Shown: positions 26,681 to 35,688, counted from the stretch's first letter. The stretch is 64,000 nucleotides of DNA from Prochlorococcus sp. AG-347-K17 (GCA_003281385.1 QCCE01000006.1:1-64000); one strand, 5' to 3'. Notes: a model not told the origin generated them from the sequence alone. Numbers and translations: made by a program.

Positions 26681-26770
26681 TTTTTTCAACACTAAACGTC
26701 TTCTTTCAGTGTTTCAAGTCATAACTTTAATAAATATTTACTTAATTATTTAAATTGAATTAATTTCTAT

Positions 26771-26798
26771 AAAAAAATATCGCTTAAGCGACGATATT
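26771..26798 (-). terminator. Terminator-like hairpin between glnA and the aminotransferase gene
   Basis: AATATCG (26776-26782) and CGATATT (26792-26798) form a 7-bp stem with a 9-nt loop. On the minus strand this is followed by seven T residues, a terminator shape pointing toward glnA. The loop also contains the perfect 12-bp palindrome TCGCTTAAGCGA (26780-26791), so a protein-binding operator is an alternative reading. The 214-bp gap also has a weaker AACACT/AGTGTT repeat (26688-26713). Confidence 0.4.
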
Positions 26799-26830
26799 AG
26801 TCTAATTTAAAAGTAATTGAATGTAATTCT

Positions 26831-28015
26831 TTGACAGAAGCAAAACTTATTTCGGCTTTAAATAAAGAGAATTTATCTCATTTTTCAAAGACTTATGTTC
26901 CCTCTAGACTTTTATTAGGACCTGGACCATCAAATGCACATCCAGAAGTCTTAAGTGCTCTTTCTTTGAATCCTATTGGTCATTTAGATGAAGCATATAT
27001 CTCATTGATGTCTGATGTACAGCAACTTTTAAGGTATACCTGGCAGTGCAATAATCGTCTTACACTCCCAATGAGTGGCACCGGTAGTGCAGCGATGGAA
27101 GCTTCAATAGCTAATTTTATTGAAGAAGGCGAAAAAATTCTTATTGCCAAAAAAGGATATTTTGGAGATAGATTAGTTGATATGGCAACTAGATATAAAG
27201 CTCAAGTTTCCGTTATTGAAAAACCATGGGGTGAGGCTTTTACTTATGAGGAAATTAAGTATGAAATAGAGACTAAAAAACCAGCTATTTTTGCTATCGT
27301 CCATGCTGAAACATCAAGTGGTGTTTTACAACCTCTTGATGGTATTGGTGATATATGCAGAAAAAATAACTGCTTGTTTTTAGTTGATGCAGTTACTTCT
27401 CTTGGCGCTTTAGAACTATTGATAGACGAATGGAAAATTGATCTAGCATACAGTTGTAGTCAAAAGGGATTAAGTTGTCCCCCTGGATTAAGCCCTTTTA
27501 CAATGAACAAAAGAGCTGAAGAAAAACTAATTACAAGAAAAACAAAAGTACCTAACTGGTATTTAGATTTATCTTTATTAAATAAATATTGGGGTTCTGA
27601 TCGTGTTTACCATCATACTGCTCCCGTAAATATGAATTTTGCTATTCGTGAAGGTTTACGATTAATTGCGAATGAGGGTTTAGAAAATGTTTGGAATAGA
27701 CATAATACAAATGCAAAAAAACTTTGGAATGGTTTAGAAAGTCTTGGAATGGAATTACATGTATCAGAGGATTATAGATTGCCAACTTTAACCACAGTTA
27801 AAATACCTCCAGCAGTCGATGGGGATGGTTTTAGAAATCATCTTTTAAGAAACTTTGGAATAGAAATAGGAAATGGACTTGGAGAATTGTCTGGTAAGGT
27901 ATGGCGCATAGGATTAATGGGCTTTAACTCAAGTGAGGAGAATGTTGATAGATTATTAAACCTATTTGATACTGAGTTAAAAAAATATTCTATTTTTGAG
28001 TCCTCAAATTTTTAA
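26831..28015 (+). CDS. Class V aminotransferase (alanine/serine-glyoxylate aminotransferase)
   Basis: The 394-aa PLP enzyme matches the serine-pyruvate/alanine-glyoxylate group. It opens with RLLLGPGPSNAHPEVL and has MSGTGSAAMEA for phosphate binding. AIVHAETSSGVLQP and LFLVDAVTSLG hold the cofactor Asp, and the Schiff-base Lys is in CSQKGLSCPPGL (about residue 214). It probably converts photorespiratory glyoxylate to glycine, inferred from the family in oxygenic phototrophs. The only plausible start is TTG at 26831, since the frame is closed by TAG at 26798 and has no ATG before the conserved sequence. Its 3' end overlaps tadA by 26 bp, convergently. Confidence 0.9.
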   Translation: MTEAKLISALNKENLSHFSKTYVPSRLLLGPGPSNAHPEVLSALSLNPIGHLDEAYISLMSDVQQLLRYTWQCNNRLTLPMSGTGSAAMEASIANFIEEGEKILIAKKGYFGDRLVDMATRYKAQVSVIEKPWGEAFTYEEIKYEIETKKPAIFAIVHAETSSGVLQPLDGIGDICRKNNCLFLVDAVTSLGALELLIDEWKIDLAYSCSQKGLSCPPGLSPFTMNKRAEEKLITRKTKVPNWYLDLSLLNKYWGSDRVYHHTAPVNMNFAIREGLRLIANEGLENVWNRHNTNAKKLWNGLESLGMELHVSEDYRLPTLTTVKIPPAVDGDGFRNHLLRNFGIEIGNGLGELSGKVWRIGLMGFNSSEENVDRLLNLFDTELKKYSIFESSNF

Positions 28016-28505
28016 ACCATTGTTGTAAAATATGACTGCATTCCTCTTCTAAAATACCTCCTACAACTTCCATTTTGTGATGAGCACTTTCATGTTTTGA
28101 TAGGTCAATTGATCCACCGAATCCACCTCTTTTCTTATCGTATGCCCCAAAAATAACTTTACCCATCCGCGCTTGAATAAGAGCAGAAGAACACATAGTA
28201 CAAGGTTCTAAATTTGTGATAATAGTACATTCATTAAATCTCCAATCATTTTTTATTAGAGATGCCTGCCTAAGTGCCATTATCTCAGCATGACCTAGTG
28301 GGTCTTTATTTATATTTCTTCTGTTAACCCCTCTCCCGATACATCTTCCTCTCTCATCTAAAATTATTGAACATATTGGCAGCTCAACTTTTCCAATTTC
28401 TTTGGATCTTTTTAATATCGAATTCATCCAAAGAGTGTATTTAGAATTATATGTTTTTTTTTGTTGATCTTTATTACTATTTCCATTTTCAAAAATATAT
28501 CTCAT
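27990..28505 (-). CDS. tadA: tRNA-specific adenosine deaminase TadA
   Basis: TadA deaminates the wobble adenosine of tRNA-Arg(ACG) to inosine. The 171-aa protein has the zinc-dependent cytidine-deaminase-fold residues His72 and Glu74 in GHAEIMALRQ and Cys102/Cys105 in EPCTMCSSALIQARM. GAYDKKRGGFGGSIDL follows, and this motif distinguishes TadA from cytosine deaminases. An N-terminal extension of about 20 Asn/Lys-rich residues precedes the domain, so the true start might be the downstream Met27. Its end overlaps the aminotransferase gene on the opposite strand. Confidence 0.92.
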   Translation of the reverse strand: MRYIFENGNSNKDQQKKTYNSKYTLWMNSILKRSKEIGKVELPICSIILDERGRCIGRGVNRRNINKDPLGHAEIMALRQASLIKNDWRFNECTIITNLEPCTMCSSALIQARMGKVIFGAYDKKRGGFGGSIDLSKHESAHHKMEVVGGILEEECSHILQQWFKNLRTQK

Positions 28506-28548
28506 TTACCAATATTGAGAATAGAATTATTAATAGATATCTTATCTG

Positions 28549-29934
28549 ATGGCTGAAGATTTAATAAATAATAAAGATATATATTTCCCCTCATATTCAG
28601 GGACTAATGACAAATTGATTACTCTTCTGAATAGAGCAAGTCAAACTCTATGTGACTGGTTCTCTAAAGCTGATAAAAATGGTCCTTTACCTTTTGATGA
28701 GAGCTACAAGTGTATTATGCCTTCGGAAGATGGTAACGCTGAAGAAGATTTGTTTTCTGAGATTGAATCTCTTTTGAATAATTCATTTAATCCCGTTCAT
28801 CCTGGCTCACTAGCTCACCTTGATCCCCCACCTTTAATTTTCTCTATTTTGGGAGATTTAATTGCTGCTGGTTTAAATAACAATCTTCTTGCTTACGAGT
28901 TATCACCAAGTGTTACTTTGCTTGAGGAATCATTATGCAAATGGTTTGCCAAGAAAATAGGGTTTAATGATTTCTCAGGAGGCATAGCTGCTAGCGGAGG
29001 TACATTAAGTAATCTCAATGCGCTAATAGCAGCTAGAAATAATGCGGGATTAGCTTCAAATCCCAATTCGGCATTACTTGTTAGTGAAGATGCACATTCT
29101 TCCTTTGTTAAATGTATAAGAGTAATGGGTCTTGATGCTACGAATCTTGTCAAAATTAAAACTGATAATCAAGGTAGAATGGACATAGACGATCTCAAAA
29201 AGTCCTTAAATAAATGTTCAATAGAAAATAAAAAAATATTCGCTATTGTTGCCACGCTTGGGACAACTGTAAGGGGAGCAATTGATCCTATTAAAGAAAT
29301 AAGTGAAATATGCAAAGAAAGAAATATATGGCTACATATCGATGGCTCCATTGGAGGTATTTTTGCTTTAACCTCTTTACCAATAGAGGGTCTAAATAAT
29401 ATTAATCACGCTAATTCGATAACAATAAATCCACAAAAAATTATTGGCATTACAAAGACTTCGTCTTTGTTATTGGTATCAAATATGAGTACTTTAGAAA
29501 ATACTTTTAATACTGGGCTACCATACATATCATCTAAAGAAAACATTATAAATAGAGGAGAAATTGGCATACAGGGATCTAGACCTGCAGAGGTTATCAA
29601 ACTATGGCTTGGGTTGCGTTTTTTAGGTCTTAATGGAATAGAAAATATATTAAAATCATCAATTAAAAGAAAAGATTTTTTTATAAAAAATATCAGTAAG
29701 AATAAATTTGATATATATTCAGGTCCTCTTCATATAGTCTCATTCATACCAAAGAAACTTGAGCCAAAAGACTCTGATGCATGGACTCAAACTAAAGTAC
29801 ATCAACTAATGAACAATAATTTTATGCTTTCTAGACCAAAATTTAAAGGTAAATATTTTTTACGGGTTGTCATGGGAAATTACAATACAAAAGATTCTCA
29901 TATTGAGGAACTTTTGAGACTTTTAGATGCTTAA
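28549..29934 (+). CDS. Group II pyridoxal-dependent decarboxylase
   Basis: The 461-aa protein is a full-length group II decarboxylase. The motifs HPGSLAHLDPPPLIFSILGD and SGGIAASGGTLSNLNALIAA come first. The cofactor-binding Asp is in WLHIDGSIGG (about 265), and the Schiff-base Lys is in NPQKIIGITK (about 295). Family members decarboxylate aspartate, glutamate, 2,4-diaminobutyrate or aromatic amino acids. The substrate cannot be set from sequence, though the overall look is closer to the diaminobutyrate/aspartate-type bacterial enzymes than to aromatic decarboxylases. It starts with ATG, 43 nt after the divergent tadA start, and is followed 3 nt later by a 45-aa membrane ORF. Confidence 0.87.
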   Translation: MAEDLINNKDIYFPSYSGTNDKLITLLNRASQTLCDWFSKADKNGPLPFDESYKCIMPSEDGNAEEDLFSEIESLLNNSFNPVHPGSLAHLDPPPLIFSILGDLIAAGLNNNLLAYELSPSVTLLEESLCKWFAKKIGFNDFSGGIAASGGTLSNLNALIAARNNAGLASNPNSALLVSEDAHSSFVKCIRVMGLDATNLVKIKTDNQGRMDIDDLKKSLNKCSIENKKIFAIVATLGTTVRGAIDPIKEISEICKERNIWLHIDGSIGGIFALTSLPIEGLNNINHANSITINPQKIIGITKTSSLLLVSNMSTLENTFNTGLPYISSKENIINRGEIGIQGSRPAEVIKLWLGLRFLGLNGIENILKSSIKRKDFFIKNISKNKFDIYSGPLHIVSFIPKKLEPKDSDAWTQTKVHQLMNNNFMLSRPKFKGKYFLRVVMGNYNTKDSHIEELLRLLDA

Positions 29935-29937
29935 CTT

Positions 29938-30075
29938 ATGAATATGGGTAGACCAAAAATTATTGCAATAGTAACAGGGTTTATATCTATAGCCATTTGT
30001 ATTGCTTATTTACTCTTAATAACTATCTTTGATTTCAGAACTTATCTAAATGATCAATTATCCAATTTTACATAG
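29938..30075 (+). CDS. Small membrane protein (45 aa), unknown
   Basis: An ATG-initiated 45-codon ORF begins 3 nt after the decarboxylase stop. It reads MNMGRPKIIAIVTGFISIAI then a short span ending LLLITIFDFRTYLND. A basic start, one membrane helix (about 8-30) and a polar C-terminus suggest a type-II single-span protein. A methionine two codons in (MGRPKIIAI) may be the true start. I believe small proteins with this MGRPKIIAI-type start occur in marine Synechococcus and Prochlorococcus, but that is recall. It overlaps the end of the convergent GTPase gene by 8 bp. Confidence 0.62.
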   Translation: MNMGRPKIIAIVTGFISIAICIAYLLLITIFDFRTYLNDQLSNFT

Positions 30076-31567
30076 TAAATGGAGGCAAACCTTTATTTGA
30101 TTTAAAATACTTTTTCATTTCAATTTTTGAAATAGCTTCTTTTACAAAATTGTTTAAAATGTCCTCTCTCTTACTTATTCTATAAATCTTATCTACTACT
30201 TCTTGGATTCCTCCATCTCCCCAATCTTGCCCATTTTTAAAATATTCAATCAAACTTAGTCCTACTATTCTTATTAACCAGCCTGATGTAACTGATTGTA
30301 TAGATTTAGATAATATTATTTTAGTCAAACTTGTAGCTAAAGCAGGCGAAAGAATGGCGAGACCCCCTTTTAGTATTCCTTGTTTAGCTAACGCGCTTAG
30401 CAATGAAGCTGCTAAATCTTTTGCATCTTTTTTTGTAAGCTTTATTTCATATATTTTTGATAATTCCAATATCATTTGAATGTTTACTGAGGTAGTAGCA
30501 AGGAAATCAACAGCTGGTAGTGGATTAACTAGTATTACACCTCCTGTTATCCACATATATTTATTAATAACTTTATTCGACATTAAAAATCTTTGTTCTT
30601 GCACGAAATTTTTACTTTTAATACCTAACTTATTTGAGCGAAAAAGAATATTATCCGCCAATAACTCTTCACCATTATTATCAAGTGTTTCAATTATTTC
30701 TCTAAATAAACTTCCTACCTCTGGAACTAAATTTATAGCATCTGATTTTATATAGGGAGATTGCGGGGATACTGCAATTGTTTGAACAACTGAAATTTTA
30801 TTTTTTCTAGCGGAAGTTATAGAAATTATATTTTCTTTGATTATGTTATTTTCATCTCTAGACCTCAAATCACATTTATTTAGAACTATTATTACTTTTT
30901 TCCTTAATTTTAATAATTCTTGGATTAAATAATTTTCGTATTTATTTATGTCCTGATCTAACACAAAAAGAACTAAGTCGGAATTTGATGCTTGTATAAT
31001 TGTTGCTTTTTCTCTTTCTTCTCCTAATTTAGATGGTTCGAATAAACCTGGAGTATCCACTATATTAATGTTTCTTTTTAAAATTGGGATACGAATTTTA
31101 TAGCTATTTATTTGCTTTGTTGTGCCTATTTTTGCAGAGGTTTGTCCGACAATATTTTTCAATAAAGATCTTGCTATAGATGTTTTTCCTGAGGAACCTG
31201 CTCCAAAAAGAGTAACTTTATAATCTCCTGTTTTTAATTGGGACTCTAGTTTAGTTTTTTGGTAATTTAACAATTCAACTTTTACTTTATCGTTTATTTT
31301 TTTATTAACTTTCTCCACCCCTTCCAAACTTATCTTTGCAGCACCATATGTATTTTTGAATGTGAGTAAATTTTTTTTATTTTTATATATAACTTTATAA
31401 ACTATTTTTTTAAATAATTTTTTATCAATATTATATAAAATATAAATAATTAATATTAAAAATATAAGTGTATAAATATTTACTATTTTTATAAATATCG
31501 AAAATAAAATATATAGAAATAATATTAACACTATATACTTTATATACTTTATTTTTAAATAATTCAT
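30068..31567 (-). CDS. Membrane-anchored GTPase with DUF697 domain
   Basis: The 499-aa protein starts with strongly hydrophobic Ile/Leu/Tyr-rich segments (about residues 10-50), then a Ras-like GTPase domain. The P-loop is GAGSSGKTS (about 118-126), switch II DTPGLFEPSKL (about 168), and the NKCD base-specificity motif falls near 227. The C-terminal half has the DUF697 features GGVILVNPLPAVDFLATTSV and AKQGILKGGLAI. This matches YcjF/YeeP-like membrane GTPases of unknown function. I chose ATG at 31567 (MNYLKIKYIK), which follows the lspA stop by 1 nt; a longer frame to 31636 would overlap lspA and has a poor N-terminus. Confidence 0.82.
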   Translation of the reverse strand: MNYLKIKYIKYIVLILFLYILFSIFIKIVNIYTLIFLILIIYILYNIDKKLFKKIVYKVIYKNKKNLLTFKNTYGAAKISLEGVEKVNKKINDKVKVELLNYQKTKLESQLKTGDYKVTLFGAGSSGKTSIARSLLKNIVGQTSAKIGTTKQINSYKIRIPILKRNINIVDTPGLFEPSKLGEEREKATIIQASNSDLVLFVLDQDINKYENYLIQELLKLRKKVIIVLNKCDLRSRDENNIIKENIISITSARKNKISVVQTIAVSPQSPYIKSDAINLVPEVGSLFREIIETLDNNGEELLADNILFRSNKLGIKSKNFVQEQRFLMSNKVINKYMWITGGVILVNPLPAVDFLATTSVNIQMILELSKIYEIKLTKKDAKDLAASLLSALAKQGILKGGLAILSPALATSLTKIILSKSIQSVTSGWLIRIVGLSLIEYFKNGQDWGDGGIQEVVDKIYRISKREDILNNFVKEAISKIEMKKYFKSNKGLPPFTM

Positions 31568-31568
31568 T

Positions 31569-32027
31569 TTATCGATAATTTTTAAAAATGTTATACAGTA
31601 AAAAAAGAAAACCAATATTAATGGATATATCGGCAATATTAAATACTGGAAAATTTATAATATTTAAATTTATAAAATCAACCACAAAACCTTTACATAT
31701 CCTATCTATACCATTACCAATAGTTCCCCCTAGAATAAAGCTGTATGAATATAAATCGAATGTGTTTAAAGTATTTTTCCTTAATATTAAATAAATAAGT
31801 AATATTGAAAAGAAAATACTTATTAAAGATAAAAATATTCTACTACCACTAAATATGTTAAATGCTGCACCGTAATTTTTTACAAAGTCTAATTTAAATA
31901 AAAGAAAATCTTTATTAATAAATAATTTTTTATTATAAAACATTAAATATTTTGTAAATTGATCTATTAGAACAATAAAAATACTTAAAGATAAAAAATA
32001 TATTTTTGTTTGTATTTTATTAATCAT
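31569..32027 (-). CDS. lspA: Lipoprotein signal peptidase (signal peptidase II)
   Basis: LspA removes signal peptides from prolipoproteins in the inner membrane. The 152-aa protein has four spans and the family boxes: IDQFTKY (about 21-27), VKNYGAAFNIFSG (about 49-61), the GNGIDR box, catalytic Asp117 in FVVDFI, and Asp133 in FNIADISINIG. It starts within the bioY stop (TAATG-type overlap of 1 nt) and is followed 1 nt later by the GTPase gene, so the three are translationally coupled. The sequence is extremely rich in Ile, Phe, Asn and Tyr, as expected for this AT-rich stretch. Confidence 0.92.
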   Translation of the reverse strand: MINKIQTKIYFLSLSIFIVLIDQFTKYLMFYNKKLFINKDFLLFKLDFVKNYGAAFNIFSGSRIFLSLISIFFSILLIYLILRKNTLNTFDLYSYSFILGGTIGNGIDRICKGFVVDFINLNIINFPVFNIADISINIGFLFLLYNIFKNYR

Positions 32028-32596
32028 TATTTACTATATTTTAAACGTTCTATAGGTTTAATAAGTAATAAAAGTGGAAAAAGCATTAAAAAATGATATC
32101 CAATCTTACCTAATGAGTATTTCCCTAAATTATATAAAAATAAATTAAATCGACTGTAGAATATAATTTGTATGAAGTTGTAAAATATTCCAGTTAAATG
32201 CAAAGCACCTATCGCTATAAATCCATTTTTCAAAAAGTTTCCAACATTTAATTTATTTCTATTATTTAAATTATCAATTATTTTTATTAATGGATATAAA
32301 CCTAATAAATAGCCAAAATTTGGAGTGAGCAAATAACCTATAGAACCTCCCTGATGAAACACAGGGAATATAAATAACCCCAAAAATAAATATATAGAAA
32401 ATGCTTTAAAAACAACTTTTTTATGAAATATAAGCGTTAATAAAATTACGGTTGGAATTTGCCATGTTATAGGCAACTCAAAGTTATTACTTGATTTATA
32501 GATAAAAGGTAGTGGAATATAAACAGGTAACATTGATGTTATTACTAGTGATTGAAGGCTCACAATTATCTCAATTAATTTATAAAAATTGAGCAT
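32027..32596 (-). CDS. bioY: Biotin transporter, BioY S component
   Basis: BioY is the substrate-binding membrane subunit of an ECF-type biotin importer and can sometimes work alone. The 189-aa protein has about six spans and the family motifs PITWQIPTVILLTL, FHQGGSIGYLLTPNFGYLLG, and GALHLTGIFYNFIQ. No ECF module (EcfA/EcfT) is in this window. It is followed by lspA with a 1-nt overlap, and the ABC permease lies 15 nt upstream in the same direction. Biotin import would fit a genome that lacks part of biotin synthesis, which cannot be checked here. Confidence 0.82.
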   Translation of the reverse strand: MLNFYKLIEIIVSLQSLVITSMLPVYIPLPFIYKSSNNFELPITWQIPTVILLTLIFHKKVVFKAFSIYLFLGLFIFPVFHQGGSIGYLLTPNFGYLLGLYPLIKIIDNLNNRNKLNVGNFLKNGFIAIGALHLTGIFYNFIQIIFYSRFNLFLYNLGKYSLGKIGYHFLMLFPLLLLIKPIERLKYSK

Positions 32597-32611
32597 GATT
32601 ATAAATTTTTT

Positions 32612-33844
32612 TTATAAGCTTCTCAATGCAACTATTGGATCTAATTTTGAAGCTCTTTTTGCAGGTAAAACGCCAAAGATTAAACCTATTGATCCTGAAA
32701 TGATCATGGTAGAAAAAGTTGTAGTAATTCCTACAGATGCTGGAAGTGGCGTTATTAGAGATAAAAGAAAAACACCTGATAATCCTGTAGTTGTTCCTAT
32801 TAATCCTCCAATTGAAGATAAAATCAATGCCTCAATTAAAAATTGAATTAATATATCTGACTGTTTAGCTCCTATTGCTTTTCTAAGACCAATTTCTTCA
32901 GTCCTTTCGCTAACAGAAACTAGCATAATATTCATGATTCCTATGCCTCCAACCACTAAAGATACTGCTCCAATACCTGCCAATAAAAACGTTAGCCCAC
33001 TTGTAATGTTAGTTACTATATTTAAGGCATCTTCTTGTGATCTAACTGCAAAGTCATCATCTCTTATTATTTTATGTCTTTGTCTTAATAAGTTAGTAAT
33101 TTGGAATTTAGCTGCCCTTGTGGCATTTTTATTTATTGCTTCCACACTAATGAAGCTTAAACTTACGCCATATGTGGGGTCTTTACCAGTAATTCTATTT
33201 ACCATCGTTGTTAATGGAATATAAGCATTTTTGTCTTGATTACTTCCAAACACAGCACCTTTTGGTTTTAAAATTCCAATAATTTCATAAGTATGATCTT
33301 TGATTCTAATTTTTTTTCCAAGTGATGAAGAGTTATCTTTGAAAAATTCGTCTTTAAGATCAGGTCCTATTACTACATAACTTCTTGCACTATTAACATC
33401 ACTTTTTGATAAAAATCTTCCCTTATCTACTTCAAAGCTTCTTACTTCAAGGAATTCAGGAGTTACTCCTGCAATTGATATATTAAGGCTCTTAGAATTT
33501 GATTGCACTATTTCGTTAGCAGAAATTTGAGGAGCAACTTTTTTAACTGTTGGGACTTGATTACTTATTGCTACTGCATCTTCTAAAACAAGGTTTTTAG
33601 GAAATGATATACCTCTTCTTCTTGTGTCATTATTTCCAGGAACAATGAATAAAACATTTGCTCCTAAATTACTCAATTGGTTTTTGGCTAATGTTTGAGC
33701 GCCCCTTCCAAGTCCTACAAGTGTAATAACTGATGCATTTCCTATAATTATCCCCAACATTGTTAACGAACTTCTCAATTTGTTTGATAATAATGTTTTT
33801 GTAGCCATTCCTAAGGCTTCTTTTATTGTGATATTCCTAGACAT
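32612..33844 (-). CDS. ABC transporter permease, MacB/FtsX type
   Basis: The 410-aa protein has one N-terminal span (after LLSNKLRSSLTMLGIIIGNASVI), a large periplasmic MacB-like domain (about 50-275), and three C-terminal spans with GGIGIMNIMLVSVSERTEEIGLRKAIGAK, split by the usual FtsX motif. Relatives export lipoproteins, peptides or glycolipids (DevC, MacB, LolC). No ATPase or membrane-fusion gene is adjacent, so its partners must be elsewhere. It overlaps the end of pyk by 8 nt, suggesting coupling. The cargo is unknown. Confidence 0.88.
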   Translation of the reverse strand: MSRNITIKEALGMATKTLLSNKLRSSLTMLGIIIGNASVITLVGLGRGAQTLAKNQLSNLGANVLFIVPGNNDTRRRGISFPKNLVLEDAVAISNQVPTVKKVAPQISANEIVQSNSKSLNISIAGVTPEFLEVRSFEVDKGRFLSKSDVNSARSYVVIGPDLKDEFFKDNSSSLGKKIRIKDHTYEIIGILKPKGAVFGSNQDKNAYIPLTTMVNRITGKDPTYGVSLSFISVEAINKNATRAAKFQITNLLRQRHKIIRDDDFAVRSQEDALNIVTNITSGLTFLLAGIGAVSLVVGGIGIMNIMLVSVSERTEEIGLRKAIGAKQSDILIQFLIEALILSSIGGLIGTTTGLSGVFLLSLITPLPASVGITTTFSTMIISGSIGLIFGVLPAKRASKLDPIVALRSL

Positions 33845-35627
33845 ATTTATATTTATCTATTAAGTTATCATCTTCAATTTGCCCCGTATATACAACACCT
33901 TCATTTAGCTGCAGTGTTATAAGGTCACCATTACTGATTTGATGATTATCAATATTTTCTAAATTACATATTGTAGAAATTTTTTTATTATTTTTGTTAA
34001 ATAAAGCATAAACATCATTTACATTTTGGTTAGTAACAATACCCGCAATGTTTTTACTCAGTGGAATATTTTCCACTAATTCCTTTGGGACAAATATTAT
34101 TTCTCCTGGACAAATTAAAGACATATCAAGATTGTTTTTTATTATTCTTGCTTTACCTGTAACACCGATTTCCCCTATTGAAATGCCTCTGGAAACAATC
34201 TTCCTTACTAAACCCACTTTTATTAAATCTGTAGAGCCGCTAATACCTGTTAATGTTCCTGCAGTTTGAACAACTAAATCTCCTTGATTAAGGATGCCCA
34301 TCTCCTGAGCAATTTGGGTAGCTAGGCTGAAAGTCTTTGCTGTTCTTTCATCGTTTTTAACCACTATGGGAGTTACTCCCCAAACAAGTTGTAATCTTCT
34401 CGCTACACTCCTCTCTGTAGTAGTTGCTAAAATAGGTGTTGGTGGTCTGAATTTACTTACATTCCGAGCAGTAGAGCCTGATTTGGTTAAAGGTATAATT
34501 GCTCCTGCATCAAGTTGCCTAGCTATATTACTTACTGCTGCACTAATAGCATTTGGGATCGTACTAGGTAAGTGGCTCTCAATAGCTTTAAGTGGATAAT
34601 CCCTTTCAATTCTTCTTGCTATTGTTGCCATTGTTTCTACTGCTTCTACAGGATAATCTCCAACAGCAGTTTCATTGGAAAGCATTACTGCATCTGTTCC
34701 ATCTAGAATTGCATTGGCAACATCACTAACTTCGGCCCTAGTTGGTCTTGGATTCGAGGCCATTGAATCAAGCATTTGTGTCGCTGTAATTATTGGGATA
34801 CCTAATGTATTAGCTTTTCTTATTAATTCCTTTTGTAAAAGAGGAACCTCTTCGGCGGGCATTTCTACTCCTAAATCGCCTCTTGCAACCATAACTCCAT
34901 CACATAAGGGTAATACAGTATCAATTTGATCAATTGCTTCAAATTTTTCTATTTTTGCGACTACAGGAGTTGAATGTCCATTCTTGTTTATTAAATCTTT
35001 TATTTCGTTTATATCGGATGGATTTCTTACGAAACTTAATGCTATCCAATCAACCCCTTCAGATAAACCGAATTTCAAATCCTCTTTGTCTTTTTCAGTT
35101 AATGCTTTGACTGATAATTGAACATCTGGGAAATTAACACCTTTATTATTTGAAAGCACCCCGCCCACTGTTACCAGACACTCTAAAAGATCAGCTTTTA
35201 TGTCTACTTTTTCTACAATCATCTCTATTTTGCCATCATCTAAAAGAATTCTTTTCCCTTCGCTAACTTCTTGAGAAAGTTTCTCGTAGGTTACATTTGC
35301 AATGGTATTTGTACATTCGACTTCATTTGATGTCAGTGTAAATTTATCACCTTTTTTAACTTTTACTGGACCATCTTTAAATCTTCCTAGTCTTATTTTA
35401 GGACCCTGAAGATCTTGTAATATTCCAATATCTATATCTAGCTTTTTTGATACTTCTCTTATAGTTTTTATTCTCTCAGCATGATCTTTATGATCTCCAT
35501 GTGAGAAATTCAATCTGAATGTTGTTACTCCAGCTTTAATTAAATCTGTAATTATCTCTTCAGACTGAGTTGCTGGACCAATAGTTGCAACTATTTTTGT
35601 TCTTCTTTTTAAATCAATATTCGACAT
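33837..35627 (-). CDS. pyk: Pyruvate kinase
   Basis: Pyruvate kinase converts phosphoenolpyruvate and ADP to pyruvate and ATP, the last glycolytic step. The 596-aa protein has the N-terminal RTKIVATIGPATQSEE, the active-site AGVTTFRLNFSHGD, the catalytic Lys region VAKIEKFEAIDQID, VMVARGDLGVEMP, and NETAVGDYP. A C-terminal extension of about 110 residues (from about 480) resembles the PEP-utiliser mobile domain found in many cyanobacterial and some Bacillus enzymes, but the motif GIVTNQNV lacks the phosphorylatable His. Its role is regulatory or structural by inference. It heads the leftward pyk-to-GTPase run. Confidence 0.97.
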   Translation of the reverse strand: MSNIDLKRRTKIVATIGPATQSEEIITDLIKAGVTTFRLNFSHGDHKDHAERIKTIREVSKKLDIDIGILQDLQGPKIRLGRFKDGPVKVKKGDKFTLTSNEVECTNTIANVTYEKLSQEVSEGKRILLDDGKIEMIVEKVDIKADLLECLVTVGGVLSNNKGVNFPDVQLSVKALTEKDKEDLKFGLSEGVDWIALSFVRNPSDINEIKDLINKNGHSTPVVAKIEKFEAIDQIDTVLPLCDGVMVARGDLGVEMPAEEVPLLQKELIRKANTLGIPIITATQMLDSMASNPRPTRAEVSDVANAILDGTDAVMLSNETAVGDYPVEAVETMATIARRIERDYPLKAIESHLPSTIPNAISAAVSNIARQLDAGAIIPLTKSGSTARNVSKFRPPTPILATTTERSVARRLQLVWGVTPIVVKNDERTAKTFSLATQIAQEMGILNQGDLVVQTAGTLTGISGSTDLIKVGLVRKIVSRGISIGEIGVTGKARIIKNNLDMSLICPGEIIFVPKELVENIPLSKNIAGIVTNQNVNDVYALFNKNNKKISTICNLENIDNHQISNGDLITLQLNEGVVYTGQIEDDNLIDKYKYV

Positions 35628-35688
35628 ATATAGATAATATTGCTAGATATAAATAAATTTACCATACCCAAAGTTAGTTATTTAAGTC

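Noticed and set aside
31568-31636. Longer N-terminus for the DUF697 GTPase, starting inside lspA
   Set aside because: It would overlap lspA by 68 bp, and an ATG exactly after the lspA stop gives a normal coupled start.
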